Notes: generated by a model from the letters alone, not told the origin. A stretch of DNA of 64,000 nt from Tolypothrix tenuis PCC 7101 (GCF_002368295.1 NZ_AP018248.1:5034756-5098755); one strand, 5' to 3'; positions 52,545 to 61,868 are shown, counted from the first letter of the stretch. Made by a program: numbers and translations.

Positions 52545-54152
52545 TCATGCACGAATCACAGTAATAGTACGCTGATTTTGGGTCACAACAACCTGCGTTG
52601 ACAAACGTTCTTCAATTGGTAATGCATTTTTCCGTCTATCAAATATCAATAGCCAGCCAAAATCCAATCCCAAACGTGCTAAATAAGATTCTAATTGCTC
52701 TATCCCTTCAGTTTGAGGATCGCGCTTTTTCTCGCGCCATACTTTTAATTCGATACCTAACGTCACACTTCTATATCGCAAACATAAATCCATTCTGTCA
52801 CTACCAATTGCATATTCTCGCTCCAGGGTTCCACCACCATTAACAACACGATGCAAGAAAGCCATTAATACTAAATGAGGCGCGATTTCATGGTAAACAG
52901 CGCTACCAAGTAACGGTTCTCCATGTTGTCGCCAAAATTTGATAAACGCTTCTAACAACGCATCTGTATTTAATTCTCCTGACTGAGCTAACCAACTGGG
53001 GCTAATGTGAGGTAAACTATCTTGAGTTCCTTGCACTAAGACGCGGGGAATGACTTCGCGGTAAATCGGGTTAGAAATAACCAACCCCCCCGCAGGATCG
53101 CGTCGCAATAATCCTAAATCGATTAAATATTGACGGTCATCGGCTGGAGTATCCCCTAATGCCAGTCCTGCTAACATTGGTTCGATGATGTTTTTGACTC
53201 GTTTTTCTCTGAGTTTTTCTGCTAGAGAATCGAGATGAGTATCTTGACGAGCAATTAATATTTCCTTAGCTTGTAAAATATGCTCTTTGGTAATAGTAAT
53301 ACTTCTATCCTTAACCAGTTTTTCCACAACTTCCTTAGCCAGAGCATTAACTAACCAAGGTTGTCCCTGAGTCAAATCAAAGGCTGTTTGTGTTGCTTGC
53401 GGGCTGAAAATTTGTCCCGTTTCTTGGGTATGTTGCTGGTATAGTTCTTGTACCTCTGCGGCGTAAAAATTTCTCAGGGTGATGGAACTGACTTTGATAT
53501 TAAAAGGGCTAGCTGTGTTTAATCTGTCACCCTTCGGGTTCAACAGTTTGCTTATGCCGGGGAACCCGTCCACCGCAACTGTTTCACTACCACCAGATGC
53601 AACCTTGTAATCCCGGACATCGCGCAAGCCAATTAAACCAACAGACGAGGGAAAGTTTTCTGGACGATTGGGATAACCATCTCGTAACTGTCGCAACACC
53701 GAAATTAGAGTTTGGTCTTGTAAGGAATCAATTTCATCGATCAATATTACCAAAGGTCTAGGTGAAACCTGCGCCCAAGCTTGTAAACTAGCTTTAATTC
53801 TCTGTCCTGGTTCTTCATAAACCCAAGTTGGAGGTTGTAAATCTTGCGGTAAGCGGATAGAAGTTGTATCACGCCAACTTCCCAAAATCGCCAATTCTGC
53901 CGCACTGGGGTCATGATTAAATGCGCTTCCCACTTCTGCGGATACCATAACTGCTGTATAACGCCCACTTGCGGTAAGTTGTTGCGCTAGTGCTAGCATT
54001 GCGGTAGTTTTACCCGTTTGTCGCGGTGCGTGAACGACAAAATAACTCTCTTGTTCAATTAGCACCTCCAAGTCAGGTAGCCGACTGGTAGCGGATAGCA
54101 TGTAGTGTTTGTCGGGGTTACAGGGCCCAGCAGTGTTGAACCAGCGAGACAT
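52545..54152 (-). CDS. AAA ATPase with C-terminal PD-(D/E)XK-like domain
   Basis: 535 residues from ATG 54152 (SRWFNTAGPCNPDKHYML); an earlier ATG at 54176 adds eight residues. P-loop HAPRQTGKTTAM, Walker B VILIDEIDSL and a winged-helix region. The C-terminus SDRMDLCLRYRSVTLGIELK has the D...ExK pattern of PD-(D/E)XK nucleases. Such ATPase-nuclease proteins are common in cyanobacteria and thought to be mobile or defence-related; function unproven. A 19-residue insert (ETVAVDGFPGISKLLNPKG) between ASGGS and DRLNTASPF is a translation of an interspersed repeat (TTGCGGTGGACGGGTTCC). The gene is bracketed by related 21-bp arrays. Confidence 0.85.
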   Translation of the reverse strand: MSRWFNTAGPCNPDKHYMLSATSRLPDLEVLIEQESYFVVHAPRQTGKTTAMLALAQQLTASGRYTAVMVSAEVGSAFNHDPSAAELAILGSWRDTTSIRLPQDLQPPTWVYEEPGQRIKASLQAWAQVSPRPLVILIDEIDSLQDQTLISVLRQLRDGYPNRPENFPSSVGLIGLRDVRDYKVASGGSETVAVDGFPGISKLLNPKGDRLNTASPFNIKVSSITLRNFYAAEVQELYQQHTQETGQIFSPQATQTAFDLTQGQPWLVNALAKEVVEKLVKDRSITITKEHILQAKEILIARQDTHLDSLAEKLREKRVKNIIEPMLAGLALGDTPADDRQYLIDLGLLRRDPAGGLVISNPIYREVIPRVLVQGTQDSLPHISPSWLAQSGELNTDALLEAFIKFWRQHGEPLLGSAVYHEIAPHLVLMAFLHRVVNGGGTLEREYAIGSDRMDLCLRYRSVTLGIELKVWREKKRDPQTEGIEQLESYLARLGLDFGWLLIFDRRKNALPIEERLSTQVVVTQNQRTITVIRA

Positions 54153-54214
54153 GAAATGTTGGCGGATAGCGGACACTTTGAGTTTAGACGATTTTGGGGT
54201 TGGGGATGGGAAGA

Positions 54215-54338
54215 CAATACTTTTCGGTTAAGGGGAAAAGGGGAATGGGAAAAGGGAAAGAAACAACCTTTCACCTTTAACCTTTAACCTGTTTCCCAAA
54301 GCTATTTTGAGTTCAAAACGCTTAACCGAGTAGTATGG
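54215..54338. mobile_element. MITE-A copy (about 124 bp)
   Basis: Ends CAATACTTTTCGGTTAAGG and CTTAACCGAGTAGTATGG. No exact target duplication is seen; the flanks may have decayed. Confidence 0.75.
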
Positions 54339-54399
54339 GATTTAGTATCATCTGGCATTTTGGCGAAATATTACCGTGCTATATCAAAGCAAGCTGATG

Positions 54400-54483
54400 C
54401 AATGTTAATGCATCGGGTTACATCGTTAATGCATTGCTCTACATTGCCAATGTATCGCCTTACATTGTTAATGCATGGTTTGC
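54400..54483. repeat. 21-bp tandem repeat array 4 (4 units)
   Basis: Four units close to CATTGTTAATGCATCGCCTTA. The core GTTAATGCATCG is identical to that of array 3, which lies on the other side of the AAA gene. It is 250 bp upstream of that gene's start. Confidence 0.9.
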
Positions 54484-54735
54484 TGTGAGAATCACGCTCA
54501 TCATTTGTTTAAAAATATAAGCACAAAAATTGCGATCGCCTGAACGCCAAACCATCTCCTCTACAGCTGATGTCGGCAATAAATATTTACACTGAGTATA
54601 TTTAAACCAATGTTTAATAATAGTATTTAGCTACTACTTTTTGCATTCAGCAACGCTTAGTAAACAATAGTTACATAAATTAGGAAAATGCCTTATAGCC
54701 ACTGATGCAAGTATGTAGCCTATCACCATATATTA
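54484..54735. other. intergenic, no gene seen
   Basis: AT-rich spacer before the histidine kinase; no repeat or RNA recognised. Confidence 0.5.
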
Positions 54736-56277
54736 TTGCAGTGGGTGGATACCGTGGTATCTGAGAATCATAGCGATATATCAATAGCCCGCGAGCAAAT
54801 GCTGCAAAATCTCCTGCAAATAGAAGACTTAGCAGCAGTAAAAGAACGTAAACGCATTGCTCGTGAAATTCATGATTCTTTAGGGAACGCCCTAACAACT
54901 CTTAATGTGCAGCTACAAACAGCGCACAAACTTTGGAATATCGATCATACCCTAGCGGAAAAGTATTTACTAGAAGCCCAACGTTTAGGTGCGATCGCTA
55001 TTCAAGAAGTTCGCCAAACTGTCAAAAGTATGCGCGAGGTTGTACCTCTAGAGCAACCATTAACCGAACTGATAGATTCTTTAATCCAAAATTTTCATCA
55101 AGTAACAGGTATTTCACCTGCTACCAATATTGATATACCTGCATCTTTAGCACCGGAAGTAGCTAAAACTCTCTACAGAATCATCCAAGAAGCTTTGACA
55201 AATATTTGTAAATATGCAGAAGCCACAAAAGTAGAGATTAATCTGACTCACACCTTGGAGAATTTGTCCCTGATCATCCAAGATAACGGTAAAGGATTCA
55301 AACTATCGCAAAACCGCAGTGGATTTGGACTGCAAGGGATGCAAGAACGGGTATCAGCTTTAAAAGGTAATTTTAATATTGATACAGAACCGGGATATGG
55401 CTGTTGGATTGTGGTTAATTTGCCTTTGGAACAGGAGAAAGTTCTCAGACAGCCAAGCAAAGAACCAGAATATAGTTTACAAACTGCCCTACAAATCACT
55501 GAGACAATTTCTGAAACAACTCGAATTCAAGAACTTTCTGCATTAGAGTTTAATTTAAAATCACTGGATACAACTTTACTGCGAATAATTCCCCAACAAA
55601 ATTTCAATTTAGATTTACCTGATACAGTTCCCATTGCAGAGAAAGAAGGGCAGGAAAGCTTTGATTGGGAACAAGAAATTATGTTTCCATCTTCGTTGCC
55701 AATTGCAGAAGCAGAAATTGAGCCAGATAAGTTACTCTGCAATCATAAATTTATTATTCAAGTTGTACAGGCTTTGGCTGAATTCATTGGGCCGATAGCT
55801 GATTATCTAGTGCAAAAGCTGTTGCAATCTTACCCTGATATTTCTCAAGAAGAACTTATCGAAATATTGGCATCGGAATTATCTGAAAATAATTCAATAT
55901 TGCCAATGTTTAATCATCAGGAAATTATAGATAAACTATCTGTACAGTGTGCGCCTGATAATTTAAGTGAGTTGAGGCAGCAACCAAATTTGGTAATTAA
56001 GAAATCTTGGGTTCATCCTGAAGTTCAATCAACACCAAAGAATGTACCTATCAATTCTTCAGATACAGAAGAAGAATCTATTTCTGCAAGCTTTTTATGT
56101 CAATGCGAACATAAATTAGCTGAAATTATTGGGCCAATAGCTACTTTTATTGTGAAAAAAGTTGTCAAATCTTCTGAAAGAATTTCTCGTGCCGAATTCA
56201 TAACAATGTTAGCGGCTGAAATTCCCGAACCAGTCAAAGCCAAGCAATTTCAGCAGCATCTACTTTCTGAAATTTGA
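54736..56277 (+). CDS. NarL-type histidine kinase with two C-terminal GPIA repeats
   Basis: 513 residues; the start is uncertain (TTG 54736 or a nearby GTG). HisKA_3 dimerisation domain with phospho-acceptor His46 in ERKRIAREIHDSLGNAL, then a HATPase_c domain (IIQEALTNICKYAEA, IIQDNGKGF, GFGLQGMQERV). There is no membrane or sensor domain, so it is cytosolic. The C-terminal half carries two copies of a ~55-residue module, IQVVQALAEFIGPIADYLVQ and ELAEIIGPIATFIVKK-like, each followed by an S..ELI..LA..I stretch. This resembles the DUF8082-type domain attached to various cyanobacterial kinases. Convergent with the response regulator gene at 56353-57003, its likely partner. Confidence 0.85.
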   Translation: MQWVDTVVSENHSDISIAREQMLQNLLQIEDLAAVKERKRIAREIHDSLGNALTTLNVQLQTAHKLWNIDHTLAEKYLLEAQRLGAIAIQEVRQTVKSMREVVPLEQPLTELIDSLIQNFHQVTGISPATNIDIPASLAPEVAKTLYRIIQEALTNICKYAEATKVEINLTHTLENLSLIIQDNGKGFKLSQNRSGFGLQGMQERVSALKGNFNIDTEPGYGCWIVVNLPLEQEKVLRQPSKEPEYSLQTALQITETISETTRIQELSALEFNLKSLDTTLLRIIPQQNFNLDLPDTVPIAEKEGQESFDWEQEIMFPSSLPIAEAEIEPDKLLCNHKFIIQVVQALAEFIGPIADYLVQKLLQSYPDISQEELIEILASELSENNSILPMFNHQEIIDKLSVQCAPDNLSELRQQPNLVIKKSWVHPEVQSTPKNVPINSSDTEEESISASFLCQCEHKLAEIIGPIATFIVKKVVKSSERISRAEFITMLAAEIPEPVKAKQFQQHLLSEI

Positions 56278-56299
56278 GAAATGCTTGTGATGTAAAACG

Positions 56300-56333
56300 T
56301 GGGATGCGTTACGCTGGCGCTAACGCATCCTAC
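56300..56333. repeat. palindrome GGGATGCGTTACGC...GCTAACGCATCC
   Basis: A hairpin between the convergent kinase and regulator genes; could serve as a bidirectional terminator. Family member of the GTGCGTTAGCC palindromes. Confidence 0.55.
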
Positions 56334-56352
56334 AAATCGCTATATATGAATA

Positions 56353-57003
56353 TTATTTATTCAAAATAGAATTAGCATAAATTGCCAACTGTGAGCGGTT
56401 TTTCACATTTAAACGATTAAATAGATTGGTGACGTGGGTTTTAACTGTACCTTCGGAAATATAAAGTTTCTCGGCAATTTCGCGATTAGTTGCACCCATA
56501 CCAATCAATTGCAAAACTTCTTGTTCTCGATTTGTGATTCCACCCAAATTTTGCTGTGGTGTTTTTTCTTGGTTAACTGACTCAGAAGCTGGTGCTTTAC
56601 CTAGCATCTTCTCAAATAGCCCTGGTGCCATTTGGGTAAACCCTTTATACACAAACCGAATCGCCTGCGCTAGTTCCTCCGATCGCATATCTTTGAGTAA
56701 ATAGCCTTTAGCACCAGCGCGCATAGCCTCAGCGATATTTTCATCATCATCAAATGTTGTGAGGACTAATACTTTAATAGCGGGAAAGCGCTCAGAAATA
56801 ATGCGTGTGGCAGCTTTACCATCCATCACAGGCATTTGAATATCCATCAAAATCACATCAGGTTGCAAAACTGTAGCTTGCTCAATAGCAGTTTCACCGT
56901 TATCAGCAGTTCCCACTACTTCCAAGTCTGGCTCTAAATTGAGCATAACTTTGATTCCGTCTCGAATGAGAGATTGGTCTTCTACTAATAACAGCCGAAT
57001 CAT
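56353..57003 (-). CDS. NarL/LuxR-family response regulator
   Basis: 216 residues from ATG 57003 (MIRLLLVEDQSLIRDG); an ATG at 57051 is less likely. Receiver phospho-acceptor Asp54 (VILMDIQMPVMDG), conserved Lys in GYLLKDMRSEE. The C-terminal LuxR helix-turn-helix reads LTNREQEVL-like (GITNREQEVLQLIGMGATNR, EIAEKLYISEGTVKTHV). A DNA-binding transcription factor, probably phosphorylated by the adjacent HisKA_3 kinase. Confidence 0.93.
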   Translation of the reverse strand: MIRLLLVEDQSLIRDGIKVMLNLEPDLEVVGTADNGETAIEQATVLQPDVILMDIQMPVMDGKAATRIISERFPAIKVLVLTTFDDDENIAEAMRAGAKGYLLKDMRSEELAQAIRFVYKGFTQMAPGLFEKMLGKAPASESVNQEKTPQQNLGGITNREQEVLQLIGMGATNREIAEKLYISEGTVKTHVTNLFNRLNVKNRSQLAIYANSILNK

Positions 57004-57084
57004 GATTAACACCTCTGAAAGTGCTACTGAGTGCGCCTCGACTTTTATCAATGGCGGTGAAATGTTTTTATTGGGACTGCCTCA

Positions 57085-57205
57085 ACACAGACTGATGAGA
57101 CAGATGGGTAAGGAACATCGACAATCTTTTGGCATATCCAATATCTTACAGGTGCCGTGCCCCTACAAAGAATTTATCTGTCGCAAACATTATTTTGAAT
57201 TGGTA
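57085..57205. mobile_element. MITE-B, left end truncated
   Basis: The right end is intact (TTATTTTGAATTGGTA, ending 57205, then TTA); the centre GGTGCCGTGCCCC and CAATCTTTTGGCATATC is present; the left terminus is lost. Confidence 0.75.
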
Positions 57206-57312
57206 TTAGGATATCAAAAACCGCGATCGCTTCTCTATAGCGACCACTTGCAGCCCCCGGATTACTTCTTGGGATGATTAATTTAAATTAAGAATTATCT
57301 GTAAGAGTTGAC

Positions 57313-57750
57313 TTAATCTGCAACAGTGCTTGATGAATGCACCTTCTTCCAAAGGCGATCGCGAATTATCTGGAGTTGCTCTTGGGTACTGATAGGGTTG
57401 CGTGGTTGCGGTAGTTCGCTATTAGGCCAGTTTGGTAAAGTATTGCAGGGACAAGACAAAGCTGGCATACCAACATTTCGCATTGGTACAGGCATTTCGC
57501 AACGACTACAAGGCAGCATTTCCCATACTGGTGTTAGTAGTTCCGCAATTGTTTCATCGGTTCCTTCTAGGTGACACTCGCCGGCTTGATAATGAATTTG
57601 TTGCCAAATATTTTCAAATTCATCACTATAGCGATCGCCTTGCAGCACTTGTTGAGGCAATAACTCTGTCTTGCCATTGCCAACAATAACTCTTCTGCCT
57701 AACTGAAACCAGTAGGCAAGATATCTTTTAACGTCTTGTTCGTTTGCCAT
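57313..57750 (-). CDS. conserved hypothetical protein with a cysteine cluster, 145 aa
   Basis: From ATG 57750 (ANEQDVKRYLAYWFQLGR). The first half is alpha/beta; then LPCSRCEMPVP and LSCPCNTLPNWP place four cysteines (CxxC...CxC) as a likely zinc or metal site. The C-terminal helix is basic. I recognise the pattern as a conserved cyanobacterial protein but not its function. It is 165 bp from cobU in the same direction, but a link is not evident. Confidence 0.7.
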   Translation of the reverse strand: MANEQDVKRYLAYWFQLGRRVIVGNGKTELLPQQVLQGDRYSDEFENIWQQIHYQAGECHLEGTDETIAELLTPVWEMLPCSRCEMPVPMRNVGMPALSCPCNTLPNWPNSELPQPRNPISTQEQLQIIRDRLWKKVHSSSTVAD

Positions 57751-57829
57751 ATAACTAATTCTAGATTGTAAATTTGACACTTTGATTATTCAATGCTGAA
57801 TAAACAATTAAGAGATTTAGTCAACACTT

Positions 57830-57880
57830 GTAGAGACGCGATTCATCGCGTCTGTGATTCATCGCGTCTGTACTCAACAA
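57830..57880. repeat. GACGCGATTCATCGCGTC palindromes in tandem
   Basis: GAGACGCGATTCATCGCGTC followed by TGTGATTCATCGCGTC, the same motif as between coxB and coxA. Confidence 0.7.
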
Positions 57881-57915
57881 TTAACACTTAAGTATATTGC
57901 TTAATTGTAAATTGG

Positions 57916-58464
57916 TTACCCTTTTTGGGGCGGTAATGGCATACCAAGAATGCTGAGATTTAATACATGACCCCCAGTCACTAAATAAACGCTATCGCAA
58001 ATAACTCCTAATTGGCGGACTAACATACCCAAGCGATCGCGGAATTGACGACCACTGGGATAAGCAGGTACTACTCCCCAACCAACTTCTTCAGCAACAA
58101 ATAACATATCGGCTGCAACCAGTTGTACAGTCTCTAAAAATTCTGTTATTGTATTCTCCCAGCTGATTTCGTCTTGTTCAAGCAAATTAGCTACCCAAGT
58201 TCCTAACGAGTCAACTAAAAGGCAGGTGTTTGGTTTGGCATCAGCTAAAGTAGCAGTAAGTTCTATAGGTACTGATAAAGTTAACCAATCTTGAGGACGG
58301 CGTTGCTGATGTTTTTGAATGCGTTTTTGCCATTCTTCATCAGCTGGGTCTGACACAGCTGTTGCTACGTAAACAACAGTCTTTCCTGACTGCATCGCTA
58401 GAGTTTCTGCCCATTCACTTTTACCAGATCTCGCTGGCCCTGTGATTAAGATAACTTTACCCAA
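57916..58464 (-). CDS. cobU: adenosylcobinamide kinase / adenosylcobinamide-phosphate guanylyltransferase
   Basis: 182 residues. P-loop ITGPARSGKSEWAE; then VVYVATAVSDPADEEW, LLVDSLGTWVANLL and FVAEEVGWGVVPAYPSGRQF, the signatures of CobU/CobP. It phosphorylates adenosylcobinamide and transfers GMP in assembling the lower ligand of (pseudo)cobalamin, in the cytoplasm. It stands alone; other cob genes are not in the window, and I see no cobalamin riboswitch upstream. Confidence 0.95.
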   Translation of the reverse strand: MGKVILITGPARSGKSEWAETLAMQSGKTVVYVATAVSDPADEEWQKRIQKHQQRRPQDWLTLSVPIELTATLADAKPNTCLLVDSLGTWVANLLEQDEISWENTITEFLETVQLVAADMLFVAEEVGWGVVPAYPSGRQFRDRLGMLVRQLGVICDSVYLVTGGHVLNLSILGMPLPPQKG

Positions 58465-58675
58465 AGCCTTTTCCTTAATATATTTGATTGATTCAGGTTA
58501 GAATTTCTGAACTGAATTTTCCCGTTAGGGCTGAGATTGTTGGTTTTAAATATCTCTAAAGAGATAAAATTAGCACCAGCATCATTGATGCACAAATGGC
58601 ATAAGCCAAAAATCCCAACAACCCCATTGTGAATTATTCAACACTACTGGGGACAGCAAATTTCAGGATATCTTT

Positions 58676-59494
58676 ATGAAAACAGGCTGGAAACGCATTG
58701 AGGCAACTCTACACGATTTAGGGAATAAAGGTAGCGCCGATACTCCAGAAACAGGTGATCCGCAAAAGCGGCCTTTCTCTTTTAGAATCAGCGTTGGGAC
58801 AACTGAATCTACAGATAGTGTGCTGAATCCTTCACCAGAGGAACTAGAAAACGAGGGAAAGACAATTGACCTCAGTCCCGATGCTGAAGGTAGCTTTTCT
58901 GACTCAGAGGAATTATTTGCCCACCATCATGGTGTACAAGCTTTTTCGACACAAGATAGCGGTGGTAAAACACCTAGCCTACCGAAATTTAAAACCCCCA
59001 GCTTCAGCAACCATCGTCACGGTGCAAATCCGGGATTGGCAATGAATCTGTTAAAGGATATTGAGGAAACTGTTGTAGGTTGGGAGAAAGAACTACATAC
59101 CATCCTCAAACAAATTCAAGATGTTTATTTAGAAGGGCCGATAGTCAATGGCTGGTTAGAATCCAATACCAAAGAACCAGACCAAGGCGGGAAAGCGACA
59201 TTACGCCATGCAGAAGTTGAGCAGTTGATGGATTATGTAGAAGAAATTTGTGCTGCGGGTGCTAAAGTTTCTTATCAATCTTCTCGTACAGGCTACCGTC
59301 TATGCGGTGTTGATGCTTCCGGCCAAGTTTGGACACGTCCCTGTCCACCCGATCAGGTTCCATCGGTAAGTATGGCGATCGCACGTTATCAAAAATTACG
59401 TCAACTCTTAGGACGCAAACAATACCTGGAAACTCGCCTGAGTCAATTAGCCGAAACACTGGTAATATTACACAGCCACGTTCAGCAAGCTTAA
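58676..59494 (+). CDS. conserved cyanobacterial hypothetical protein, 272 aa
   Basis: Ribosome binding site AGGATAT before ATG. The first ~120 residues are acidic, Ser/Pro-rich and probably disordered (SPEELENEGKTIDLSPDAEG). The second half is helical (MNLLKDIEETVVGWEKELHT) with a conserved-looking CGVDASGQVWTRPCPPDQVP and a C-terminal coiled coil (LRQLLGRKQYLETRLSQLAE). No membrane segment. Family function unknown; layout suggests a scaffold or regulator. Confidence 0.7.
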   Translation: MKTGWKRIEATLHDLGNKGSADTPETGDPQKRPFSFRISVGTTESTDSVLNPSPEELENEGKTIDLSPDAEGSFSDSEELFAHHHGVQAFSTQDSGGKTPSLPKFKTPSFSNHRHGANPGLAMNLLKDIEETVVGWEKELHTILKQIQDVYLEGPIVNGWLESNTKEPDQGGKATLRHAEVEQLMDYVEEICAAGAKVSYQSSRTGYRLCGVDASGQVWTRPCPPDQVPSVSMAIARYQKLRQLLGRKQYLETRLSQLAETLVILHSHVQQA

Positions 59495-59688
59495 AGTTCT
59501 CAAGATTATTTCCGAAAAAACTCGGTTGGTATGACTAGATTTTTGGTATAGATTAGCGGCATTAGGTTACGGTTGGATGTTGTCATTAGTCAAAGCTAAA
59601 TTCATAACTACGAATTACGAATTACGAATTATTTATTAGCTTAAGACTTTTGACCACAGACAACTGGTAACAGCAAAAACCATAACTA

Positions 59689-60627
59689 ATGCCTATGCCA
59701 GATATCCAAATCTCTGCCATTATTTGTACTCACAATCGAGACACCTATTTAGGTGCGGCGATTGATAGTCTGTTGGCGCAGGATTTTGCGGCTGAGTTTG
59801 AAGTTGTGGTAGTTGATAATAACTCCAGCGATCGCACCAAAGAAGTTGTAGCACAAAGAGCAAGCAATCCCCGGTTGAAATATGTCTTTGAGCCAACTAC
59901 TGGTTTATCTGTAGCGCGGAATACGGGTGCAAAACTAGCGAGTGGAGAGATTCTCGCTTATTTAGATGATGATGCAGTCGCAAGCGATCGCTGGCTTTCA
60001 GTATTTTATGATGCCTATAAAAATAACTCGCAACTAGCGATCGCTGGTGGTAAAGTTACTCTTTTATGGCCCCAAGATGTGCAACAACCACGCTGGCTAT
60101 CCCCTGGGTTAGCAGCAAATTTGGGTGCATACGACTTGGGCGACAGCATAATTTATATTGATAAACCGAGTTTCACACCCAGAGGTTTAAATTACTGTAT
60201 ACGCCGTTCCTTCTTGGAAGAGATTGGCGGTTTTGATCCGCATCTCGGTCGAGTCGGCAAAAATTTATTATCCAATGAAGAACTGCAAATGACAGAATTT
60301 GCTCTGCAAAAAGGTTGGCAAGTTGCTTATCTTCCCGCAGCTTTAGTAGCTCATAATGTTGCACCAGAACGCCTAAAACGTTCTTGGTTTTTAAACCGTG
60401 GCTGGTGGCAAGGTATTAGTGAATGTTACCGCGAACAACTGGCAGGGAAAGCGGGAATTAGTCAATTACAACGAGGCGGCGAACGCTTTATTCGCGGTTT
60501 ATATAAAGCATTGCAATACTTTTCCGACCCAGCAGAACGCTTTGACAAGCTTGTTTATGCCTATGGTCAGATTGGTTATTTAAATGCTGCTATTCAAGGG
60601 CTGCTATCTACAGCAAATAAAAAATAA
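59689..60627 (+). CDS. family 2 glycosyltransferase
   Basis: 312 residues (ATG 59689, or 59695 two codons later). GT-A domain: ISAIICTHNRDTYLGAAIDS, VVDNNSSDRTKEVV, AYLDDDAVASDRW (DDD metal site) and a C-terminal SNEELQMTEFALQKGW. Soluble, membrane-associated at most. With the next GT2 and a WcaF-like acetyltransferase it forms a plus-strand set for extracellular or envelope polysaccharide. Confidence 0.85.
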   Translation: MPMPDIQISAIICTHNRDTYLGAAIDSLLAQDFAAEFEVVVVDNNSSDRTKEVVAQRASNPRLKYVFEPTTGLSVARNTGAKLASGEILAYLDDDAVASDRWLSVFYDAYKNNSQLAIAGGKVTLLWPQDVQQPRWLSPGLAANLGAYDLGDSIIYIDKPSFTPRGLNYCIRRSFLEEIGGFDPHLGRVGKNLLSNEELQMTEFALQKGWQVAYLPAALVAHNVAPERLKRSWFLNRGWWQGISECYREQLAGKAGISQLQRGGERFIRGLYKALQYFSDPAERFDKLVYAYGQIGYLNAAIQGLLSTANKK

Positions 60628-60798
60628 TTAGAACTTATGCAAGTGTCATATTTATTTTCGTTTAGGTTTGTCAAGTGTCAAATGTCAAGAGTCCAAAAAC
60701 TTCGATTTTTAACCCTTGACTCTTGACTCTTATGCCAGAGAATCACTGTGCTAGTTGCGTAAGTCCTGATAATATCTAAAATCTATTTTAAATCTTAT

Positions 60799-61689
60799 AT
60801 GTCATCTAAAATACCTGTTTCTGTACTTATTCCCGCTAAAAATGAGCAAGCTAACTTACCAGCTTGCCTTACTAGCTTGCAAATAGCTGATGAAGTATTT
60901 CTAGTTGATTCTCAAAGTACAGATAACAGCGTCGCTATTGCGGAAAGCTTTGGTGCCCATATCGTCCAATTTAAATTTAATGGTAGCTGGCCGAAGAAGA
61001 AGAATTGGTCTTTAGATAATCTGCCATTCCGCAATGAATGGGTGTTAATTGTCGATTGCGATGAGCGAATTACACCAGAATTATGGGAGGAAATTGCTCA
61101 AGTAATTCAAGATGATGAATATGCAGGTTATTATCTCAATCGCCGAGTCTTTTTCCTCGGAAAATGGATTCGCCACGGTGGTAAATATCCCGATTGGAAT
61201 TTGCGGTTATTTAAGCATCAAAAAGGGCGTTACGAAAACCTGCATACCGAAGATATTCCCAACACTGGCGACAATGAAGTTCACGAACACGTAGTTTTAG
61301 ATGGTAAAGTTGGCTATCTCAAAAATGATATGTTGCATGAAGATTTCCGCGACCTTTACCACTGGTTAGAAAGACACAATCGTTATTCCAATTGGGAAGC
61401 CCGCGTTTATTATAATTTGCTCACCAATCAAGATGAAGGCGGCACAATTGGCGGACATTTATTTGGTGATGCAGTCCAACGCAAACGCTTCTTAAAAAAA
61501 GTCTGGGTACGTCTACCATTTAAACCATTATTACGGTTTATTTTGTTCTACATTATTCAGCGCGGCTTTTTAGATGGCAGAGCTGGATATGTTTATGCCT
61601 GTTTATTAAGCCAATACGAATATCAAATCGGAGCTAAACTCTACGAATTGCGCGATTGTGGCGGAACGCTGAATACGGCGAAATCGTAG
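60799..61689 (+). CDS. family 2 glycosyltransferase (WaaE/KdtX-like)
   Basis: 296 residues. PVSVLIPAKNEQANLPACLT, FLVDSQSTDNSVAIAESFGA, LIVDCDERITPELW (DxD-like DCD), then WIRHGGKYPDWNLRLF and the C-terminal RGFLDGRAGYVYACL are hallmarks of the WaaE/KdtX-type GT2 group, which adds sugars to lipopolysaccharide core or similar acceptors. 171 bp after the preceding GT2 gene; likely the same pathway. Confidence 0.88.
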   Translation: MSSKIPVSVLIPAKNEQANLPACLTSLQIADEVFLVDSQSTDNSVAIAESFGAHIVQFKFNGSWPKKKNWSLDNLPFRNEWVLIVDCDERITPELWEEIAQVIQDDEYAGYYLNRRVFFLGKWIRHGGKYPDWNLRLFKHQKGRYENLHTEDIPNTGDNEVHEHVVLDGKVGYLKNDMLHEDFRDLYHWLERHNRYSNWEARVYYNLLTNQDEGGTIGGHLFGDAVQRKRFLKKVWVRLPFKPLLRFILFYIIQRGFLDGRAGYVYACLLSQYEYQIGAKLYELRDCGGTLNTAKS

Positions 61690-61868
61690 TGAGGGGGGAC
61701 TGGGAAAAGGCAGGGGGGCAGGGGGCAGGGGGGCAGGGGGCAGGGAGACAAGGGGAAAAATTCCCATTACCAATTACCTATTACCAATTACCCATTACCA
61801 ATTGATAAATGACAAATAACAAATACCCCATGCCCAATGCCCAATGCCCCATGCCCCATGCCCCATTC
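61690..61868. repeat. heptamer repeat tract overlapping a gene start
   Basis: GGCAGGGG units, CCAATTA/CCCATTA units, then CCCAATG/CCCCATG units that run through the first codons of the acetyltransferase gene. Confidence 0.85.
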
